Positions 9,292 through 18,266 of a stretch of 46,672 bases of DNA are shown here, piece after piece; position 1 is the first letter of the stretch, and every line of letters begins with the position of its first letter. Origin of the DNA: Candidatus Shapirobacteria bacterium CG03_land_8_20_14_0_80_40_19 (GTDB lineage Bacteria; Patescibacteriota; Microgenomatia; UM-FILTER-40-11); contig PEVD01000042.1 of NCBI GenBank assembly GCA_002780305.1, positions 1 through 46,672 of the forward strand. The letters are read 5' to 3'. Below the pieces are notes generated by a model that was not told the DNA's origin, searched no databases, and saw only the letters and a program-made list of their open reading frames with translations. Both the position numbers and the translations under genes were made by a program.

Positions 9292-9427
9292 ATCCGAAGC
9301 ACGAAATCCGAAATACGAAACAAAATATACGAAATTCAAATTTCAAACGTTCTAAACGATTTGAAAATTAGAATTTTCGTCATTTGGATTTGTTTCGAAT
9401 TTTGATATTCGGATTTCGAATTTAAAA
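9292..9427. repeat. Intergenic long imperfect inverted repeat (AATCCGAAATACGAAACAAA family)
   Basis: Left arm ...cgaaatccgaaatacgaaacaaa..., right arm ...tttgtttcgaattttgatattcggatttcgaattt. Confidence 0.7.
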
Positions 9428-10654
9428 ATGATAAAAAAGAAGTATCTTTTAATAATCTGTGACGGGATGGGGGATTTACCTATTGCGGAACTGGGAAATA
9501 AAACCCCGTTGGAGGCGGCGAGTACTCCGAATTTGGACAGATTGGCGCAAAACGGCAAGCTTGGATTGATGTATGTCTTGGGAAAAGGAATAAGGCCAAA
9601 CAGCGACGAGGCTCACCTGGTTTTGCTTGGTTACGATTTAGAGAAAGATTACCCCGGCCGGGGCCCGATTGAGGCGGCCGGTGTGGGGATAGTTTTACAG
9701 GAAGGAGATGTGGCAATCAGGGCGAATTTAGCGACGATAGATCAGGATTTGCATGTAATTGACCGGCGCGCCGGAAGAATCAAAGACTGCAGCGCTTTTA
9801 TTAAAGATTTGGATGGGATGGAAATTGACGAGGTCAAATTTGTTTTAAAACCCGGAACCGGATACAGGGTGGCTTTGGTTATGAGGGGAAAGGGGTTATC
9901 TGACCAAATTACCAATTCCGATGTTCATTACGCGACAGAGGATAAAATTGTCGAACATTGGGAAGGATTGCCGGTCAATGTGATCAAGCCCTTAGATGAT
10001 AGTGTTGAGGCAAAGTTTACCGCTGAAGTTTTGCAGAGATTTTTAGAGAGAGCTCATGAAGTTTTGGAAAAAAACCCGCACAATGGTAAAAGACAGGAAA
10101 ACAGGGAGGTGAAAGGGAATTATTTATTGACCAGAGGTCCGGGTTATTTTAAACAGCTGCAGTCTTTTAAGGAAAAGTGGGGGAAAACTGCCTGTTGTAT
10201 TGCCGGAGCAGGGCTTTATAAAGGTCTTGGGGTTATGGCAGGGATGGATTTAATAGAAGTTTCTGGTGCGACTGGGATGCCGGATACGAATGTAGGCGCA
10301 AAAATTCAGGCGGCAAGGGAACAACTGAAAAATTATGATTTTGTTTTTGTGCATATAAAACCGACCGATATTTTTAGTGAAGACGGTAACTGGCAAGGTA
10401 AAAGGGAATTTATTGAAAAAATTGACCTGGCAATTGATTTTTTGGAAGAAACAGGGGCCGTAATTTGTGTTACGGCCGATCATTCAACTCCATGTATCCT
10501 TAAAGATCATTCTGCCGATCCGGTACCGCTTCTGATAAATAGGCCCGGAGAGTTTGGTGATGGAATTGAAAAATTCAGTGAGCCTTTTTGTGCTAAAGGT
10601 TCTTTAGGGGCAATTGAAGGAAAAGATTTGATGAAACTGCTTTTTGAATATTAA
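9428..10654 (+). CDS. apgM: 2,3-bisphosphoglycerate-independent phosphoglycerate mutase (archaeal ApgM type)
   Basis: LLIICDGMGDLPIAELGNKTPLEAASTPNLDRLAQNGKLG, GRGPIEAAGVGI, CVTADHSTPCILKDHSADPVPLLI. Confidence 0.92.
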   Translation: MIKKKYLLIICDGMGDLPIAELGNKTPLEAASTPNLDRLAQNGKLGLMYVLGKGIRPNSDEAHLVLLGYDLEKDYPGRGPIEAAGVGIVLQEGDVAIRANLATIDQDLHVIDRRAGRIKDCSAFIKDLDGMEIDEVKFVLKPGTGYRVALVMRGKGLSDQITNSDVHYATEDKIVEHWEGLPVNVIKPLDDSVEAKFTAEVLQRFLERAHEVLEKNPHNGKRQENREVKGNYLLTRGPGYFKQLQSFKEKWGKTACCIAGAGLYKGLGVMAGMDLIEVSGATGMPDTNVGAKIQAAREQLKNYDFVFVHIKPTDIFSEDGNWQGKREFIEKIDLAIDFLEETGAVICVTADHSTPCILKDHSADPVPLLINRPGEFGDGIEKFSEPFCAKGSLGAIEGKDLMKLLFEY

Positions 10655-10669
10655 GTCGTTGAAAAACGA

Positions 10670-12016
10670 ATGAGTCTTGTTCTAATTTTTACTGCAGTTT
10701 TCCTCTCCCGGGTTTTGTTTTTAAGCATTTCGCCAAGTTTTTTTGACAGTTTGGAATATCTGGGGGCGATGGAACAAACTCCTTTGTTTCAAGCCTTGAA
10801 GACCGTCCATGCTCCGGCTCATCCGGCATTTATTGTGTTCTCATGGTTTTTTAACAAATTGCCTTTCGATGACGCCCTTTTTAAAACCGAACTTTTACAG
10901 GCCTTTTGGGGTTTTGGTGCAGTAATCGTTTTTTACCTTATTGTTAAAAAAGTCGCCGGGGCGAGGAAAGCGGTTTTACTGTCGTTGATTTTGGCATTTT
11001 TACCTTACATTTGGCTTTCTTCGGTTAATCTTGTTTATGAACCGCAGTTGGTCTTTTTTCTCCTGCTTTCTTTACTGTCGGGGCAAACCAATAAATATTT
11101 TTTAGCCGGACTTTTTTGGGGACTGGCCTTTCTGGTTTCCCCGGTGGCCCTTTTTTCCCTGCCGCTGACAGGATTGTATTTATTTCAACATAAAAGAAAA
11201 AACTTTAAACCCTTTATTGTCTGGACAACTATTTTTTTACTTGGGGCAATTTTAATCTATAAACAGGTGGCTGGTTTAAAGGGGGAGGGGGTCATAAATC
11301 TTTTGACCAGCGGGGCGGATCTTGGGGAGAAAATGCGGGTTGAGGGGGGGCTCTTTTTCGCCCGGGCGGTCCGTAACAGTTTGGTGGTCTATTTTCATTA
11401 TTTAACTGTACCGCTGGGAATAATTTTGTTGATTTTAGCTTTGACCGAGTTTCGCCGGAATAAAAAAATGAGAGTAGTGATGGTATTTTGGCTGGGGGAA
11501 TTTTTATACTTAAACAGCGTTTGGCACCTGGGAATGTATGGTCGGATTAGTCTTATTTTAACCGTTTGTCCGGTTTTTCTTTTATTAAAGACAAGGGATA
11601 TTTGGTTAAAATTGATAATTGTATTTTTGGTTTTTTCTTCCGCCCATTTAGTTATTCCTTACCGCTTTCGGAAAACTCCTTATGTTTTAGAAAAAGAATA
11701 TTTTTATTCATTGACCGAAAAGCCATCGATAATTATCAGTTCTTACGAAGAGCCGTATTTAAAAGAAATTTTAATTGATTTTCGGGTTTTGAATTCACCC
11801 AGGACCGACCAGGAAGAAATTAAAACCTGGATAAAAAAAGCTCAATTGGAGAAAGGGACTGTTTTTATTACCCAACAGGCGGTGACGACGCCTTATTGGC
11901 AGTACGACGGGATGAATTTCCATCTGCTTTCAAAAAGAAAAAAATATTCTCAAACTGCCGGCCAGCAGTTGATGGAAAATTTGGAACTTAAAGTGTTTCA
12001 ACTTCCTTATCGTTAA
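10670..12016 (+). CDS. Polytopic membrane glycosyltransferase-like protein (GT39/PMT-like)
   Basis: 448 aa, many TM helices, N-terminal SPSFFDSLEYL acidic region and TVHAPAHPAF loop. Confidence 0.55.
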   Translation: MSLVLIFTAVFLSRVLFLSISPSFFDSLEYLGAMEQTPLFQALKTVHAPAHPAFIVFSWFFNKLPFDDALFKTELLQAFWGFGAVIVFYLIVKKVAGARKAVLLSLILAFLPYIWLSSVNLVYEPQLVFFLLLSLLSGQTNKYFLAGLFWGLAFLVSPVALFSLPLTGLYLFQHKRKNFKPFIVWTTIFLLGAILIYKQVAGLKGEGVINLLTSGADLGEKMRVEGGLFFARAVRNSLVVYFHYLTVPLGIILLILALTEFRRNKKMRVVMVFWLGEFLYLNSVWHLGMYGRISLILTVCPVFLLLKTRDIWLKLIIVFLVFSSAHLVIPYRFRKTPYVLEKEYFYSLTEKPSIIISSYEEPYLKEILIDFRVLNSPRTDQEEIKTWIKKAQLEKGTVFITQQAVTTPYWQYDGMNFHLLSKRKKYSQTAGQQLMENLELKVFQLPYR

Positions 12017-12815
12017 AATCCTTAAACCTTTTTTGGTTAAATTCCCAAAAATCCAAAGGCACGGGGATTTTGCCGTTTCCGTCCGGGGTATCAATTACCA
12101 AGGTAGGGCAGGCCAAGCCGGAGAGTTCCCGGCGCAGCCTGGTGGCGATTTCTATTTCTTTTTCGAGAGGAACAAGATATTTTTCATTACCGGTAACCGG
12201 GTCGCAATGGTGTAAATAATATGGTCTGACCCCCATTTCTGTGAGTTTGGTAAACAAGTCTTTTAAAACAGTAAAATTGTCATTAAGGTTTTTCAAAAAG
12301 ACGGTTTGGGAGAGTAAAATCGCCCCGGCCTGGCGCAAAGCCGTAATTACCCCGATCGTTTTTGGCGATAGCTCTTTTGGGTGATTGACATGAAGAGAAA
12401 AGTAAATTGGTTTTTTACTTAAAGCGACAAACGCCAGCAGGTTTTTTTCAACCAAGCTTGGTTTAGTAACCGGCGCCCGGCTGTGAATCCGAAGAATCTT
12501 AATCTGTTTTAGTTTAGAAAACTGTCTTAAACCAAACAACAAAAGCTCAAGTTCCGTGAGGGGTTCGCCTCCGGAAAAGATAACCTCATTTATTTCCGGC
12601 CTGGAAAGTACGTACTTGATCATTTTTTTTATATCATTTTTGTTTATTTGATTTTTCAAGAAATTATTAGTTATTCTCTTGCGGAAACAAAAATCACAAT
12701 ATTTTGGGCAATGGGAAGATATCAAAATCAAGACCCGGCAGGGGTATTTATGAATCAAACCCTTAGAGACAAGATATTTCTCCTCGCAAAGAGGATCATT
12801 TTTAAATTCTTTCAT
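11988..12815 (-). CDS. Radical SAM protein, lysine 2,3-aminomutase (KamA) family, N-terminally short
   Basis: CPKYCDFCFRKR (CX3CX2C), VIFSGGEPL, IHSRAPVTKP, PYYLHHCDPVTG, TPDGNGKIPVP. Confidence 0.88.
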   Translation of the reverse strand: MKEFKNDPLCEEKYLVSKGLIHKYPCRVLILISSHCPKYCDFCFRKRITNNFLKNQINKNDIKKMIKYVLSRPEINEVIFSGGEPLTELELLLFGLRQFSKLKQIKILRIHSRAPVTKPSLVEKNLLAFVALSKKPIYFSLHVNHPKELSPKTIGVITALRQAGAILLSQTVFLKNLNDNFTVLKDLFTKLTEMGVRPYYLHHCDPVTGNEKYLVPLEKEIEIATRLRRELSGLACPTLVIDTPDGNGKIPVPLDFWEFNQKRFKDFNDKEVETL

Positions 12816-12857
12816 TTTTCACTTGCAAAGACGGCTTTTTTGTTTTAATCTTATACT

Positions 12858-13019
12858 ATGTCGGTTAAAAATGTTGGGGAAAAATACCGCTGTAATATTT
12901 GCGGCAACCAAGTGACAGTTACCAAAGCGGGTGGGGGAACGCTGGTTTGCTGCGGTCAGGAAATGCAACTGCTTGGGTCCCACGAGCAAAAGACGGTTGA
13001 CGACGAAATCCCGGCTTGA
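12858..13019 (+). CDS. Desulforedoxin-like small iron-binding protein (53 aa)
   Basis: MSVKNVGEKYRCNICGNQVTVTKAGGGTLVCCGQEMQLLGSHEQKTVDDEIPA*: CxxCG...CCGxxM as in the desulfoferrodoxin N-terminal domain. Below the ORF-track size cutoff. Confidence 0.82.
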   Translation: MSVKNVGEKYRCNICGNQVTVTKAGGGTLVCCGQEMQLLGSHEQKTVDDEIPA

Positions 13020-13062
13020 TTACTTCTTGACTTTTCGGGTAATATTTGGGTATATTTAGTTT

Positions 13063-13302
13063 GTGGAAACACCGATTAAAGAAAAGATCCGGACGGTTTG
13101 TTTATTTGAAAATGGCCAACTAAAACCGCTGGCTTTTTTCTGGCGCAATCGCAATTACAAAATACTTCGAATTGCTTTTACTTATTCTAAAAATATTGGC
13201 AGGGAAACTTTGTTTTATTTTTCGGTTGAATGTGAGAACGGATTATTTGAACTATCTTTTAGTCGGGAAAAGTTTATCTGGAGCTTGGAAAAAATATTTT
13301 AG
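13063..13302 (+). CDS. Hypothetical protein (79 aa, GTG start)
   Basis: METPIKEKIRTVCLFENGQLKPLAFFWRNRNYKI..., located just upstream of dinB. Confidence 0.55.
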   Translation: METPIKEKIRTVCLFENGQLKPLAFFWRNRNYKILRIAFTYSKNIGRETLFYFSVECENGLFELSFSREKFIWSLEKIF

Positions 13303-13357
13303 AAATTAAAACATTAAAAATTGATTAAAAATTGAAAATTTTAAATTTCAAATTGAA

Positions 13358-14599
13358 ATGAAAAATGTAATTTTTCATTTAGATATGGATTCTTTTTTTG
13401 CCTCGGTCGAGCAACAGACCAATCCAAAATTGGTTGGCAAACCGGTTGGCGTAATCAAAGGAGAAGGGAGGAGTTGTATCATTGCCGCTTCCAGAGAAGC
13501 GAAAAAATTGGGAATAAAAACAGGAACAACTACTTATGATGCCAAGAAAATTTACCCCAAGCTTAGCTTGGTGCCGGCGGACTTTGATAAGTATTTTTGG
13601 GTGACTAATAAGTTTATTGAAATCTGCTCCCGCTATTCCCCGGAACTGGAGGTTTTTTCTATTGATGAGCTTTTTTTGGAAGTGACAAAAACAGAAAAAT
13701 TTTTCGGTGGAACTTCGGGAATAGTTCGGGGAATTAAAAGTGCGCTTGTAAAAGAGGTTGGTGAATATATTACTTGTTCAATCGGGATATCTTATAACCG
13801 CTTGTTGGCCAAATTGGCATCAGACATAAATAAGCCAAATGGGGTGTTTGAAATAAATTTGGAGAACCGGGACAAAATTTTATTTTCGACTAAACTAAGT
13901 GATGTTTGCGGGTTGGGTTTTCGTTTGGAGAGAAAACTTTTAAATATCGGAATAACGAATTTTAAAACCTTGCGGGAAATTTCCGAAGAATATTTATTGC
14001 CAAACTTTGGTCCGTTTTGGACAAGAGAATTAAAAAGACTTTCCCTGGGCGAAGACGATTCACTTTTAACCAGGATTGGGGAAATTCCCAAAATGAAATC
14101 CGTTTCCCGGACTTTTACGCTTTACGAAAGTACCACCGATTTGCGAATTATTAGGGCAACGCTGCGAAATTTATGTGAAGAAGCGAGTAGTAAGGCCAGA
14201 CAAATGAAAATGAAAGGCAGAGAAGTGGGGGTTGCTGCTAGAGGTGGGGAGAATGGAGAATACCGACACAAAACTTTAAAATATTTTATTGATGACGGAG
14301 GAGATTTTTTTGAGATTGCCTGGAGGCTTTTTGAGGAGATGGGGTGGAGTGGATATATAAGATTTTTGGGAGTTTGGCTGGGAAGTTTAAGGCCAAAAAA
14401 AGAACTAAATTTAAATCTTTTCCCGCAGGAAAACAGAAAAGAAAACCTGACGACCGCCATGGACGCGGTCAACCATAAATACGGCGAGTTGACTCTCTAT
14501 CCGGCGGTTATGCTGAATAGTAAAAAAATTAAAAGTGAGGTTAACGGTTTTTTGGGAGATAAGGGATTTAGGGTTAGTACTTGCTATAATACTTCCTAA
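13358..14599 (+). CDS. dinB: DNA polymerase IV (Y-family)
   Basis: FHLDMDSFFASVEQQTNPKLVGKPVGV, YSPELEVFSIDELFLEVT, SIGISYNRLLAKLASDINKPNG. Confidence 0.93.
   Translation: MKNVIFHLDMDSFFASVEQQTNPKLVGKPVGVIKGEGRSCIIAASREAKKLGIKTGTTTYDAKKIYPKLSLVPADFDKYFWVTNKFIEICSRYSPELEVFSIDELFLEVTKTEKFFGGTSGIVRGIKSALVKEVGEYITCSIGISYNRLLAKLASDINKPNGVFEINLENRDKILFSTKLSDVCGLGFRLERKLLNIGITNFKTLREISEEYLLPNFGPFWTRELKRLSLGEDDSLLTRIGEIPKMKSVSRTFTLYESTTDLRIIRATLRNLCEEASSKARQMKMKGREVGVAARGGENGEYRHKTLKYFIDDGGDFFEIAWRLFEEMGWSGYIRFLGVWLGSLRPKKELNLNLFPQENRKENLTTAMDAVNHKYGELTLYPAVMLNSKKIKSEVNGFLGDKGFRVSTCYNTS
14582..14590 (+). promoter_or_regulatory. Extended -10 (TGCTATAAT) embedded in dinB 3' end
   Basis: TG-C-TATAAT, 13 nt before glycosyltransferase ATG 14604. 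Confidence 0.5.
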
Positions 14600-14603
14600 G
14601 AAT

Positions 14604-15959
14604 ATGAAAGTAGTTTTTACAACAATGTTTCGGGAGACAAAAGGGGGAGGGATTGGCCGGGTTGCCCATGAAATCGCTCCTGCCTTTGCTTTTAAACACG
14701 AAACTTTATTTATTTACCCTGGGTGGAAAACAATTTTAAAAAAAAGGGGTAAATTAACCAGGCTGGAAATTCAATCGGAGGAAAAAAACGAAATAGCTAT
14801 TCCTATTTTAAGCTCGAAAAATATTAAAAAAATATTTGAAGAATTAAAAAGTTTTTCTCCTGAAATTATTCATGCACAAGACCTCGGACCTTTGTCTTTT
14901 TTAATCCAAATGTGGGCAAGAAAAAACAAGATTCCTTTTGTTTATACTTCTCATGTTTTACCGACAAAAATTGCCGGTTTCGGTGCGCAGGAAATTTCCG
15001 GTAATTTAGGCAAAATTCTAGAAAACAAGTTAGCAAAAAAATACTTTATCAATTTTTTTGAAAATTGCGAAGCAGTAATTGCCTTAAACAAGAACGCAGA
15101 GAAAGATATTTTGAAATTCGGATATACAGGCAAAATATTTTTAATACCCAACGGCAGAGATCTTTCGTTATATAAAAATAAAAAAATAAAGAATTGTCAG
15201 GCAAAAGCTAATAAAATTTTGTTGTTTGTCGGATATTTAACAAGAAGAAAGAACCAAAAATTTTTAATTGAAACAATGAAATACTTGCCCAAAAATTATG
15301 TTTTAAAGCTGGCCGGTCCGGCAATAGATGAAAAATATCTTGTGTATTTAAGAAATTACTGCCAGAAATATAAACTTAACAATGTTGAATTTTTAGGGAA
15401 AGTACCTTACTTAGATGTTTCAAAATTATTATTAGAAACGGATATTTTTGTTTCTGCTTCAAAAATGGAAGTTCAAAGCTTGGCAATCATTGAAGCATTA
15501 GCTTCGGGAACTCCTGTAATTGGATTGTCGAACGAAACAGTCGATGAATTGGTAAATATTGAGAATGGTTTTGTTTTTTCTAAAAATGCCTCTCCAAAAG
15601 AATTTGCAAAAAAAGTAAAAGAAATTTGCTCCCTGCCGAGAGAAGAATATTTAAAACTGTCTGATTCAGCCAGAGAAAAAGTGAAAGAGCTGGATTGGGT
15701 GAAAATAGTAAACAGGACAGCAGAAAAATATAAAGAAATAATTACAGACAAGTTAAGCCATCAAACCTATCAGAGCAAGAATATTTCATTTGAAGATTTT
15801 AGATCAGTAACAAAATTTTTTAGTAAATTAAAAATAAACAAAGAGCCTTATTTTAACGATTTAAATGTAATTATTCTGGCATTGACAACTTTGCTGGCTA
15901 GTAATTTTTGTTCTTTGTTTGAGGAAGCAAATAGTCTTATTAGAAAAATTAGAGATTAG
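14604..15959 (+). CDS. Glycosyltransferase family 4-like
   Basis: MKVVFTTMFRETKGGGIGRVAHEIA, IPNGRDLSLYKN, LLFVGYLTRRKNQKFLIE, VSASKMEVQSLAIIEALASGTPVIGL. Start reassigned from 14535 because that ATG lies inside dinB. Confidence 0.88.
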   Translation: MKVVFTTMFRETKGGGIGRVAHEIAPAFAFKHETLFIYPGWKTILKKRGKLTRLEIQSEEKNEIAIPILSSKNIKKIFEELKSFSPEIIHAQDLGPLSFLIQMWARKNKIPFVYTSHVLPTKIAGFGAQEISGNLGKILENKLAKKYFINFFENCEAVIALNKNAEKDILKFGYTGKIFLIPNGRDLSLYKNKKIKNCQAKANKILLFVGYLTRRKNQKFLIETMKYLPKNYVLKLAGPAIDEKYLVYLRNYCQKYKLNNVEFLGKVPYLDVSKLLLETDIFVSASKMEVQSLAIIEALASGTPVIGLSNETVDELVNIENGFVFSKNASPKEFAKKVKEICSLPREEYLKLSDSAREKVKELDWVKIVNRTAEKYKEIITDKLSHQTYQSKNISFEDFRSVTKFFSKLKINKEPYFNDLNVIILALTTLLASNFCSLFEEANSLIRKIRD

Positions 15960-15967
15960 TTTTTTTA

Positions 15968-16087
15968 ATGAATAAATATATTTTTGCCTTAAGGACAAAT
16001 CACACGTTTTGTAAGATTGATATTGTAAACACGCTTCTTAAAAGGGGGGGTGGATTTTGAAATTATTGAGGCCTCGGAGGAAATGAG
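15968..16087 (+). pseudogene. Decayed copy of the 5' end of the Trm11-like methyltransferase gene at 17001
   Basis: MNKYIFALRTNHTFCKIDIVNTLLKRG(frameshift)VDFEIIEASEEM versus MNQYFFALGTNHSLSKIDIINTLLRKGVDFEILEASEEI; a G7 run at 16044-16050 gives the frameshift. Confidence 0.88.
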
Positions 16088-16094
16088 ATATCAA

Positions 16095-16149
16095 AAGTGA
16101 GGTTAACGGTTTTTTGGGAGATAAGGGGTTTAGATTTTCGGTGAATTAG
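16095..16149 (+). pseudogene. Duplicate of the dinB 3' end
   Basis: aaaagtgaggttaacggttttttgggagataagggGtttag versus aaaagtgaggttaacggttttttgggagataagggAtttag in dinB; encodes (D)IKSEVNGFLGDKGFRFSVN*. Confidence 0.85.
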
Positions 16150-16163
16150 TGTAAAATCAAACC

Positions 16164-16577
16164 ATGCTAACTCAAGACCAACTGGATCAGCTCAAAAAGT
16201 ATTTTGCCACTCAGCCGGTGGAGGTGGTTTATTTGTTTGGATCCCAGGCAACAGGAAAGACGAACAAGCTAAGTGATATTGACATCGGTGTTCTTTTTAA
16301 AGAAAATCTTAGTGATTCAACCTGTTTTGACTTGCGGGTGAAAATGACTGCCGATCTTAGTGGTATTTCAAAAACGGATCAAGTGGATGTGGTTGATTTG
16401 GAAAAGGCGCCGATTGCCTTAAGATACTCGGCCATTTCTCCTAAAAAAGAAATTCTCACTGTCAACAATAATCGAAGAGCTGTTTTTGAAGCAGAAACTA
16501 ATTCACGCTATTTTGATTATAGTTACTATATTAAGGAGAACACAAAAAACAGCTTAGTGTCAATAGCAAGGATGTAA
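16164..16577 (+). CDS. mntA: MNT-type nucleotidyltransferase (antitoxin of MNT-HEPN pair)
   Basis: YLFGSQATGKTNKLSDIDIGVLF (GSx10DxD) and VDVVDLEKAP. Confidence 0.85.
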   Translation: MLTQDQLDQLKKYFATQPVEVVYLFGSQATGKTNKLSDIDIGVLFKENLSDSTCFDLRVKMTADLSGISKTDQVDVVDLEKAPIALRYSAISPKKEILTVNNNRRAVFEAETNSRYFDYSYYIKENTKNSLVSIARM

Positions 16578-16579
16578 AT

Positions 16580-16996
16580 ATGGATGCCATTGATAAAGTA
16601 AATATCAGATTAAAAACAATTTTAAAATATGTTGGTTTTCTTGAAAAATACCGAGGGATTACTGCGGAAGTGTTAGAACAAAATTATGAAAAAAGAGGAG
16701 CAGTTGAGAGGTATTTCCAACTGGCAATAGAGGCGGTGATTGATATTGCGAATTTGTTAAATTCAGAATATCGTTTTCGCCCGGCCAAAGATGCAAAAGA
16801 AAGCATTTTGATCCTAGGTGAGAAGGAAGTTTTACCTAAAGAGTTTGCCAAAGAATTTTCGGGCGTAGCCGGATTCCGTAACATTTTGGTTCACGATTAT
16901 TTAGATATAGATTATAAGAAAGTGGTTGATGATTTGAATAATCATTTAGGAGACTTCGAAAAATTCGCCAAGGCAGTAGCGAAATATCTTCAATGA
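16580..16996 (+). CDS. hepT: HEPN (DUF86/HepT-like) toxin RNase
   Basis: RNILVHDY matches RX4HXY; directly downstream of MNT gene. Confidence 0.88.
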   Translation: MDAIDKVNIRLKTILKYVGFLEKYRGITAEVLEQNYEKRGAVERYFQLAIEAVIDIANLLNSEYRFRPAKDAKESILILGEKEVLPKEFAKEFSGVAGFRNILVHDYLDIDYKKVVDDLNNHLGDFEKFAKAVAKYLQ

Positions 16997-17000
16997 CCTA

Positions 17001-18266
17001 ATGAACCAATATTTTTTTGCCTTGGGGACGAACCATAGTCTTTCGAAAATTGACATTATTAACACGCTTCTAAGAAAAGGAGTAGATTTTGAGATCCTTG
17101 AGGCTTCGGAGGAAATCCTGATTATTTCAACTTCGTCGGAATTATCGCCGGCACTTTTAATTAACGAGCTCGGAAGCGCGGTTAAAATCGGAAAAATCGA
17201 AAAGGTTTATTTAAAAGACGAAAACTGGGAAGATTTTTTTGATAAAGAGCTCGGAAACCAGAAATTTGGCTTCAGTCTTTATCATGCGGGCGGGAGATAT
17301 CGGGAGATTGACGAAATTTTCGAAAAAACCAAAAAACTGAAGAAAATTAGAGAGAAGGGGAGAATTCTGTCGAGCGTGACGGTCGACCAAAGCGGTTTGC
17401 TTAAAAAGCCCGCCTCGACTTCGACTCGCGAAGCGAGGCGAGGTGGGGGTTTTGAGCTGGTGATCTGTGTCGGGGCAAAAGGGGTTTATTTTGGCAAAAC
17501 ACTGGCGGTTCAGGATTATGAAAGTTACAGCCGGCGGGATTACGGCCGGCCGAGCCGCGATGCCCAATCCGGGATGATTCCGCCCAAATTGGCCAAAATG
17601 ATGATCAATTTGGCCGGAAGAGGCAAGGACGAACTTTTATTAGACCCTTTTTGCGGCTGCGGGACAATCCTGCAGGAACTGACACTATTGGGTTACAAAA
17701 ATATTATGGGAGCGGATATTGAAGATAGGGCAGTGACTGACAGTCAAAAAAATTTAGACTGGCTTTTTGAAACTTTTAAGCTGGAAAAAGCAGATTTTAA
17801 GATTAACATCTTTAAATCCGACGCCAGAGCGTTATCGGCCAAAATTTCCCAAAATTCGGTTAACGCTATTGTTACTGAGCCATACTTAGGTTCTTCTCAG
17901 GCGAGATATCTTTCTTTAGACCAGATTAAAAAGGAGATTCAAAAACTGGAAGACCTTTATTTGGCCGTTTTCGGCGAGTTTAAAAAAGTATTAAAAGACA
18001 GCGGCCGGGTGGTGATAATTTTTCCGGTTTTCCGATATAAAGCCCAATTTTTTAAACTCCAAATTTTAGATATCCTTAAGAATCAAGGTTACAAACAGGC
18101 CGGTTTTCTGGCAAAGAAAGTAAAAGGAGAGGAATTACTCAAGCTTCAAATTACCGACCGAAAATCGATTATTTATTTCCGTCCCGGCCAGTCGGTCTCC
18201 CGGGAAATTTTTGTCTTTGAAAATACCTCTTGGCGGGTAAACTACTTGACAAAGAATATTACATAG
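17001..18266 (+). CDS. Trm11/THUMP-like RNA (or DNA) N-methyltransferase
   Basis: LLLDPFCGCGTILQELTLLGYKNIMGADI, VNAIVTEPYLGSSQA, KDSGRVVIIFPVF. Confidence 0.85.
   Translation: MNQYFFALGTNHSLSKIDIINTLLRKGVDFEILEASEEILIISTSSELSPALLINELGSAVKIGKIEKVYLKDENWEDFFDKELGNQKFGFSLYHAGGRYREIDEIFEKTKKLKKIREKGRILSSVTVDQSGLLKKPASTSTREARRGGGFELVICVGAKGVYFGKTLAVQDYESYSRRDYGRPSRDAQSGMIPPKLAKMMINLAGRGKDELLLDPFCGCGTILQELTLLGYKNIMGADIEDRAVTDSQKNLDWLFETFKLEKADFKINIFKSDARALSAKISQNSVNAIVTEPYLGSSQARYLSLDQIKKEIQKLEDLYLAVFGEFKKVLKDSGRVVIIFPVFRYKAQFFKLQILDILKNQGYKQAGFLAKKVKGEELLKLQITDRKSIIYFRPGQSVSREIFVFENTSWRVNYLTKNIT
17409..17449. repeat. GC-rich hairpin element CCCGCCTCG...CGAGGTGGGGG, in frame in methyltransferase gene
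   Basis: Ends match the element at 23046-23080 in capA; encodes PASTSTREARRGG. Confidence 0.8.
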
